Shown here piece after piece: positions 60,493-64,000 of a stretch of DNA of 64,000 bases; the stretch's first letter is position 1; each line of letters begins with the position of its first letter. The position numbers and the translations under genes are program-made. The stretch is from contig NZ_JAUSSK010000001.1 in NCBI RefSeq assembly GCF_030812295.1, positions 620,001 through 684,000 of the forward strand, given 5' to 3'. Under the pieces are notes generated by a model. That model saw only the letters and a program-made list of their open reading frames with translations, was not told the DNA's origin and searched no databases. The DNA comes from Luteibacter jiangsuensis. GTDB taxonomy: Bacteria > Pseudomonadota > Gammaproteobacteria > Xanthomonadales > Rhodanobacteraceae.

Positions 60493-62103
60493 CTAACGGC
60501 GAAGCTTCTCCGCCATGGCCATACCTACACGAAAATGCCCGCCCGCCATGGCGTCGTCTGTCCCCTCTCGCTCATACGCCGCCTCGATGAATCGTTCGAA
60601 AGCCTCTTTCGAATTGACCGTCGCGAACCTGCCTAGGCGGATTGCAGTTAGCTCTGCGGTGAACCCAGTCTCGTCCGGCACGAACACCGACTGCGCGGTG
60701 GCGTAATACGCCACCACATACTTCCCTACGAGAACCGAATTGGCGAACAACATCGTTCGAGGCTCGGTGCGAGGGGGCTCCGGTTTCCCGTCAATGCGGC
60801 TACGCATGCCCTCCAGTGTGCCGGCAAGCAGAGCCTGCATCAGACTCAGTTCCCCTTCTGCAACGGCAACATCCGAAAACTTGACTCGGGCACCTGGCGG
60901 TAGACCTCCACGCCTCGATACCTGTTTGAGGGTCTCAAAGATGTCCAGAAGGTCAGCCGCGTCTGGCAACACCGTCTTGTCATCTCGCGGCACCATTGGC
61001 AATTCAGGCGTCGTAGCACCATCTTCAACGATGAACTGCACGGTCCCCCGTTGCTCGTTTATCATTCGGATTGCGCGCCAATAATCGCACCATTCGTCTG
61101 GCGTACCCGGCGTGTCTCCAATATCAAACGTAAATTGCAATGTCCGGCTACCCTCCCAGTTTCCGATGACAGAAAACCACTGGAACTGGATGCGGGAGCG
61201 CATTGGCAGCCCAGGGGGTGTCGTGAACGCGGTGCCGCTGAACACGATGCGTTCCTGAGCGCTGTGGTCGGCGAAGGCGATTGAGCAGGGACGGCCCGGG
61301 CGCGGGTCGAAGGATAGTGTCGCAACATCCATCACTACAGTTGTCAGCGGAATGCCAAACCTGCGCTCGATGATGTTGATGTTGCGGACTTCTACCTCAC
61401 GATGGAGCCCTAGATACATATCCGAGAGGTCATGCCAGTGTTCGCCACTCACGTGAAAAGTGCCGGTGAGTGCATCGCTCTCGTAGCCCATGGTCTTGAG
61501 CTGGCGCTGCTTTTCGCGAGTGTAGCGATGAATGTCCGGCCCAATATGCAAGCGCAGGCGCTCGATGAGTGCAGCTCCCGTGAGGCTCAGCCGTTCCTCC
61601 TGCTTGGGGACAAAAGAAATGGTCTTGTCCCTGAGGTCGGCATCAGTCGCGCCTTTGCCTAGTTCTCGCAGTCGCTTCAGTATCGACGCCAAACGCCCGC
61701 CAGCGATGTGTATCAGATAAGCCTCGGCGAATTGCAGGTCGTCCGAAACCTTGAACACGGAAATGAACGAGGGCGTCAGATCCTTGGCAAGCCGCTCGGC
61801 CATTTTCAGCGAAAGCGTCACCGACGGCGTGGATTCAAGAACCGTCTTTTGTTGCACCCGGCAGGTGATTGGGCTGCCACGATGGTCGAGCGATATCCCC
61901 TTAGCGTCTGGCATGCCGAAGTCGAGAGTGAAATCCCAGCCGGCTTTATCCCAATCTAGAGACGCGTTGAATGTGAGCCCGACATCTGCGCACAACTCCC
62001 GAAAACGACTCTCGCCCTTCTTTCCCAACGCGTCAACGTCAACCATTTCCAATCTCTCAGCCAATGCCTGTTGCCGTCCCGAGGCGGCACCGGCCTTTGT
62101 CAT
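60493..62103 (-). CDS. PD-(D/E)XK nuclease-like protein of unknown family, candidate defence gene
   Basis: A 536-residue protein that I do not recognise as a whole. The N-terminal 90 residues fit a restriction-like nuclease fold: GKKGESRFRELC with E31, then DKAGWDFTLDF with D57 and CRVQQKTV with a Q84-x-K86 in place of the usual E-x-K. The remaining 440 residues have no motif I can name; a beta-rich middle (WFSVIGNWEGSRTLQFTFDI) may bind or sense. It lies 1 base after an XRE-type regulator gene on the same strand, like restriction genes under a controller protein. It could be a single-protein defence nuclease. Confidence 0.55.
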   Translation of the reverse strand: MTKAGAASGRQQALAERLEMVDVDALGKKGESRFRELCADVGLTFNASLDWDKAGWDFTLDFGMPDAKGISLDHRGSPITCRVQQKTVLESTPSVTLSLKMAERLAKDLTPSFISVFKVSDDLQFAEAYLIHIAGGRLASILKRLRELGKGATDADLRDKTISFVPKQEERLSLTGAALIERLRLHIGPDIHRYTREKQRQLKTMGYESDALTGTFHVSGEHWHDLSDMYLGLHREVEVRNINIIERRFGIPLTTVVMDVATLSFDPRPGRPCSIAFADHSAQERIVFSGTAFTTPPGLPMRSRIQFQWFSVIGNWEGSRTLQFTFDIGDTPGTPDEWCDYWRAIRMINEQRGTVQFIVEDGATTPELPMVPRDDKTVLPDAADLLDIFETLKQVSRRGGLPPGARVKFSDVAVAEGELSLMQALLAGTLEGMRSRIDGKPEPPRTEPRTMLFANSVLVGKYVVAYYATAQSVFVPDETGFTAELTAIRLGRFATVNSKEAFERFIEAAYEREGTDDAMAGGHFRVGMAMAEKLRR

Positions 62104-62104
62104 C

Positions 62105-62395
62105 CTACTCGCGGGTCGCTCGAATGCACGCCTCAGTCAGTCTTCCCCAAGCCTCGAGGTCGCTGCCGCACGCATGGCACCAGTCCCAGACCTGAAGCGG
62201 ATCGACTCGTTTGATGCCCCGCTCCACCTCTGACACATGCCCTTGGGACCGCTTTAGCCGCTCGGCTAGCTCGACCTGCGTTAAGCCGGCCTCGACGCGA
62301 AGGGCCACAAGCGCCGCGCGGACCCCCTCGTATTCAGGGCGGGTGGGCGATTTCGGCACGCGACGGCGGGCAGGTTTTGGTGGAAGGCGTGGCAT
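62105..62395 (-). CDS. XRE-family helix-turn-helix regulator
   Basis: A 96-residue protein. A basic, proline-rich N-terminus (PRLPPKPARRRVPKSPTRPE) is followed by an XRE/Cro-type helix-turn-helix: VRAALVALRVEAGLTQVELA, ERLKRSQGHVSEVERGIKRV. Size and place suit a controller or antitoxin-like regulator. The downstream nuclease-like gene begins 1 base after the stop. A near-perfect 18-bp palindrome lies 28 to 45 bases upstream of its start and is the likely autoregulatory site. Confidence 0.85.
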   Translation of the reverse strand: MPRLPPKPARRRVPKSPTRPEYEGVRAALVALRVEAGLTQVELAERLKRSQGHVSEVERGIKRVDPLQVWDWCHACGSDLEAWGRLTEACIRATRE

Positions 62396-62422
62396 AGCGG
62401 ACCCGCGAGCTGGATGCGGTCC

Positions 62423-62440
62423 GAACGCTAGCTACCGTTC
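62423..62440. promoter_or_regulatory. Near-perfect 18-bp palindrome upstream of the XRE gene
   Basis: GAACG-C-TAGCTA-C-CGTTC is symmetric except for one C/C pair. It lies in the promoter region of the XRE/nuclease-like operon. A second, shorter near-palindrome, AGGAATATCCCT, starts at 62441 directly beside it. A controller-type operator is inferred. Confidence 0.55.
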
Positions 62441-62543
62441 AGGAATATCCCTAGATTCGTTAACTCTCCTTTCGTTATGCTGACGTGACGTCGGCCGAAG
62501 CGAGCCGTCACGACCGGCGTCCCACCAACGACAGGGAACCACC

Positions 62544-62660
62544 ATGGACTCTGCTATTTCGCCTTGGCTGCTAAAGGAAAAAAACCGAAGCAGAAAAATC
62601 GAGGCGTGGCGGGCACATGGCGTGACTCGCGTAAGAGATAAGCCTCAACCTACCGCTTAA
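62544..62660 (+). CDS. 38-residue basic small protein, unknown
   Basis: An ATG with AGGGAA seven bases upstream opens a 38-codon frame: MDSAISPWLLKEKNRSRKIE, then AWRAHGVTRVRDKPQPTA and TAA. The peptide is basic, with a central K/R-rich helix-like part, and has no membrane segment. It lies between the divergent XRE gene and the recombinase gene, where phage-like elements often keep small excisionase or regulatory genes. The good ribosome site is the main evidence; function is unknown. Confidence 0.4.
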   Translation: MDSAISPWLLKEKNRSRKIEAWRAHGVTRVRDKPQPTA

Positions 62661-62858
62661 GCAAGGCATGTCAACGGCTTGGGCGAGCAATCGCAGCAAC
62701 GCACGTCACAGTTTCTCGGTTGCTCATCGAATGCAGGTGGTCGCGACGGTGATTACGCAAATTCGGATGCCAAACGCATCATTCTTTCCGCTTTTGCGCC
62801 ATTGACAGCCGGGCGGTCTGCCCTAGAAGGACACTCCCTGAATTGCCACGGAGTTTCC

Positions 62859-64000
62859 ATGTTTAGCGAGTATGGCGGCACATCGCCGGTGCAGGAGCAC
62901 CTCTACGATGTCGTAGCCACCCCTTCGGGCGTCCGCCTGTCTCCGAACTGCGAGCGCGGCCATGAACTAGTCGTCGACCTGATGGCGCGGCTGGGACTCT
63001 TCGCAGAGTCCCGCGCACCGATGACTGTAGTGCCTCCCCAGCCCACAGTTGGCGCTGCGTCAGCAACTGCTGCTCCCTCCCCCGCTCCTGTTGTGAACTC
63101 GGTACCGCCGCGGGCCGCCTTGGTGGAACCAGCGGCTCCACCGGTCGCTGCGGCAGCCGTGCCCGAAGTCGCCATCGATGACGATGCATCTCTTTCGCGC
63201 CTCACCGCCCTGCATTTGAGCAACATGGACCGCGGCGGATTGAAGAACCGCTCCTCGGTGCGTGAGCGTCGGTACATTCTTGGACTGCTCGAACAAATCA
63301 TCGGCGACAAGCCGGCAACGGCCGTTACCGCCGCCGACGCTGAGATGTTCGCCGACACCCTAGCCCAGTGGCCCGCCTATCGGCACAACCATGCAGACTT
63401 CGCGCACATGTCGCCTGCGGCTATCGTGAAGCGCACCGAGGAGTTGGAGTTGCCCACGATTCAGCGCAGCACGCAGGCCAAACACATCAAAGCCATCAAT
63501 GCCTTTTTTGCGTGGTGCATCGAGGCCGGGCTGCTCGACCAAAACCCGTTCCGGTTCATCCAACTGTCTCGGTATCGCGAGCTGATGCCGCGAAAAAAAG
63601 AGCCGTTCACGGAGGAGGACCTGAAGGCCTTATTCTCGGCCAAGCGCATTGCCGCGTGCGACCAGCCGCATAAGTTCTGGGTGCCGCTCATAGCGATGCT
63701 GACGGGCATGCGGGTCAATGAGATTTCGCAGCTGTTCCGGAAGGATGTCCGTGTCGAGCGGGTGCGCGACACGAAAGGGGTTGAGCACACCATTCTGTGC
63801 TTCGAAGTGACCCCGCATCGGAAGAATCAGCGCCTCAAAACACCTTACGCGCAACGGCTCATCCCCGTCCATTCGATGCTGCTGAACCTGGGTTTCCAAG
63901 AATACCTGGAGGACTTGGACCGGCTCGGGGCCCAGCACTTGTTCCCTGGGCTCAACTGGTCCGGCGATGGCCCAGGCCGCGCCATGACGCAGTGGTTCAA
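62859..64000 (+). CDS. Tyrosine recombinase/integrase, 3' end beyond the window
   Basis: At least 380 codons are open from ATG 62859 (GGAG six bases upstream) to the window edge. A proline/alanine-rich linker (about residues 55-105) follows a short N-terminal part (MFSEYGGTSPVQEHLYDVVA). A core-binding domain is seen around STQAKHIKAINAFFAWCIEA and NPFRFIQLSRYREL. The catalytic domain begins at PFTEEDLKALFSAKR and has the first catalytic arginine in AMLTGMRVNEISQLF. The later H-x-x-R and Tyr motifs lie outside the window. It resembles DUF6538/site-specific integrases of genomic islands and phages. It is the likely mover of the accessory island. Confidence 0.9.
   Translation, partial: MFSEYGGTSPVQEHLYDVVATPSGVRLSPNCERGHELVVDLMARLGLFAESRAPMTVVPPQPTVGAASATAAPSPAPVVNSVPPRAALVEPAAPPVAAAAVPEVAIDDDASLSRLTALHLSNMDRGGLKNRSSVRERRYILGLLEQIIGDKPATAVTAADAEMFADTLAQWPAYRHNHADFAHMSPAAIVKRTEELELPTIQRSTQAKHIKAINAFFAWCIEAGLLDQNPFRFIQLSRYRELMPRKKEPFTEEDLKALFSAKRIAACDQPHKFWVPLIAMLTGMRVNEISQLFRKDVRVERVRDTKGVEHTILCFEVTPHRKNQRLKTPYAQRLIPVHSMLLNLGFQEYLEDLDRLGAQHLFPGLNWSGDGPGRAMTQWF

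Noticed and set aside
62863-63938. Several minus-strand frames at the right end
   Set aside because: They are antisense to the recombinase, which is open for 380 codons with a good start and the TGMRVNEIS motif.
1-64000. tRNA, rRNA, CRISPR arrays and intact insertion sequences
   Set aside because: I looked for cloverleaf signatures such as GGTTCGAATCC, regularly spaced repeats and transposase frames and found none that I could support.

Overview
The window is a high-GC gammaproteobacterial chromosome segment, most likely from the Xanthomonadales (Xanthomonadaceae or Rhodanobacteraceae; a Luteibacter- or Dyella-like genus is a guess). The pointers are a VirD4 coupling protein with two effectors that carry the Xanthomonas-type T4SS targeting tail (XVIPCD), a large CarO-like TonB-dependent receptor, and dense, short-spaced operons. 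No rRNA, tRNA or CRISPR array was seen.

Layout. (a) 1-6000: end of an alpha/beta hydrolase, a strong terminator, then a leftward antibacterial T4SS module: VirD4, a secreted candidate immunity protein and a lysozyme-like effector. (b) 6285-16220: sensory and metabolic genes (MHYT protein, chemoreceptor, phosphotransacetylase flanked by two copies of a methyltransferase 3' end, AraC/SDR pair, diguanylate cyclase, serine hydrolase, second SDR). (c) 16328-18516: a fluoride-resistance operon with promoter, a clear crcB-type fluoride riboswitch, a CLC-F-type antiporter and two DUF190 genes. (d) 18634-21912: TonB-dependent receptor with terminator, promoter and a perfect 18-bp operator palindrome. 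(e) 22141-30451: a nine-gene lipid-modification cluster (desaturase, flavin oxidoreductase, DUF1365, two Cfa-like methyltransferases, DUF1295, lipocalin) ending in an ECF sigma factor and ChrR-type zinc anti-sigma factor. This resembles singlet-oxygen-linked cyclopropane/furan fatty acid gene sets. (f) 30717-36379: DUF1275 protein, ene-reductase, LysR and a DsbA/flavin monooxygenase/isochorismatase-like operon. (g) 36425-46403: a long leftward operon (isochorismatase-like hydrolase, XapX, amidohydrolase, DoxX, MFS, VOC, porin, alpha/beta hydrolase) beside an AraC and two paralogous NarL-type response regulators. (h) 47094-64000: a metallo-hydrolase, a LysR gene cut after its helix-turn-helix, and then an accessory island. 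The island holds a split Rhs locus (large secreted YD-repeat/FN3 protein, separate secreted Rhs core with a Doc-like toxin, candidate immunity gene), a stand-alone SIR2-like protein, a second T4SS immunity/effector pair with an HExxH effector, an XRE regulator plus PD-(D/E)XK-like two-gene unit, a 38-codon ORF and a tyrosine recombinase running off the end.

The strongest theme is conflict: two T4SS effector/immunity pairs, an Rhs toxin, a SIR2 protein and a nuclease-like two-gene system. Starts were chosen from Shine-Dalgarno spacing, signal peptides and family N-termini, and often differ from the longest reading frame. All family calls come from reading motifs by eye; no database search was run.
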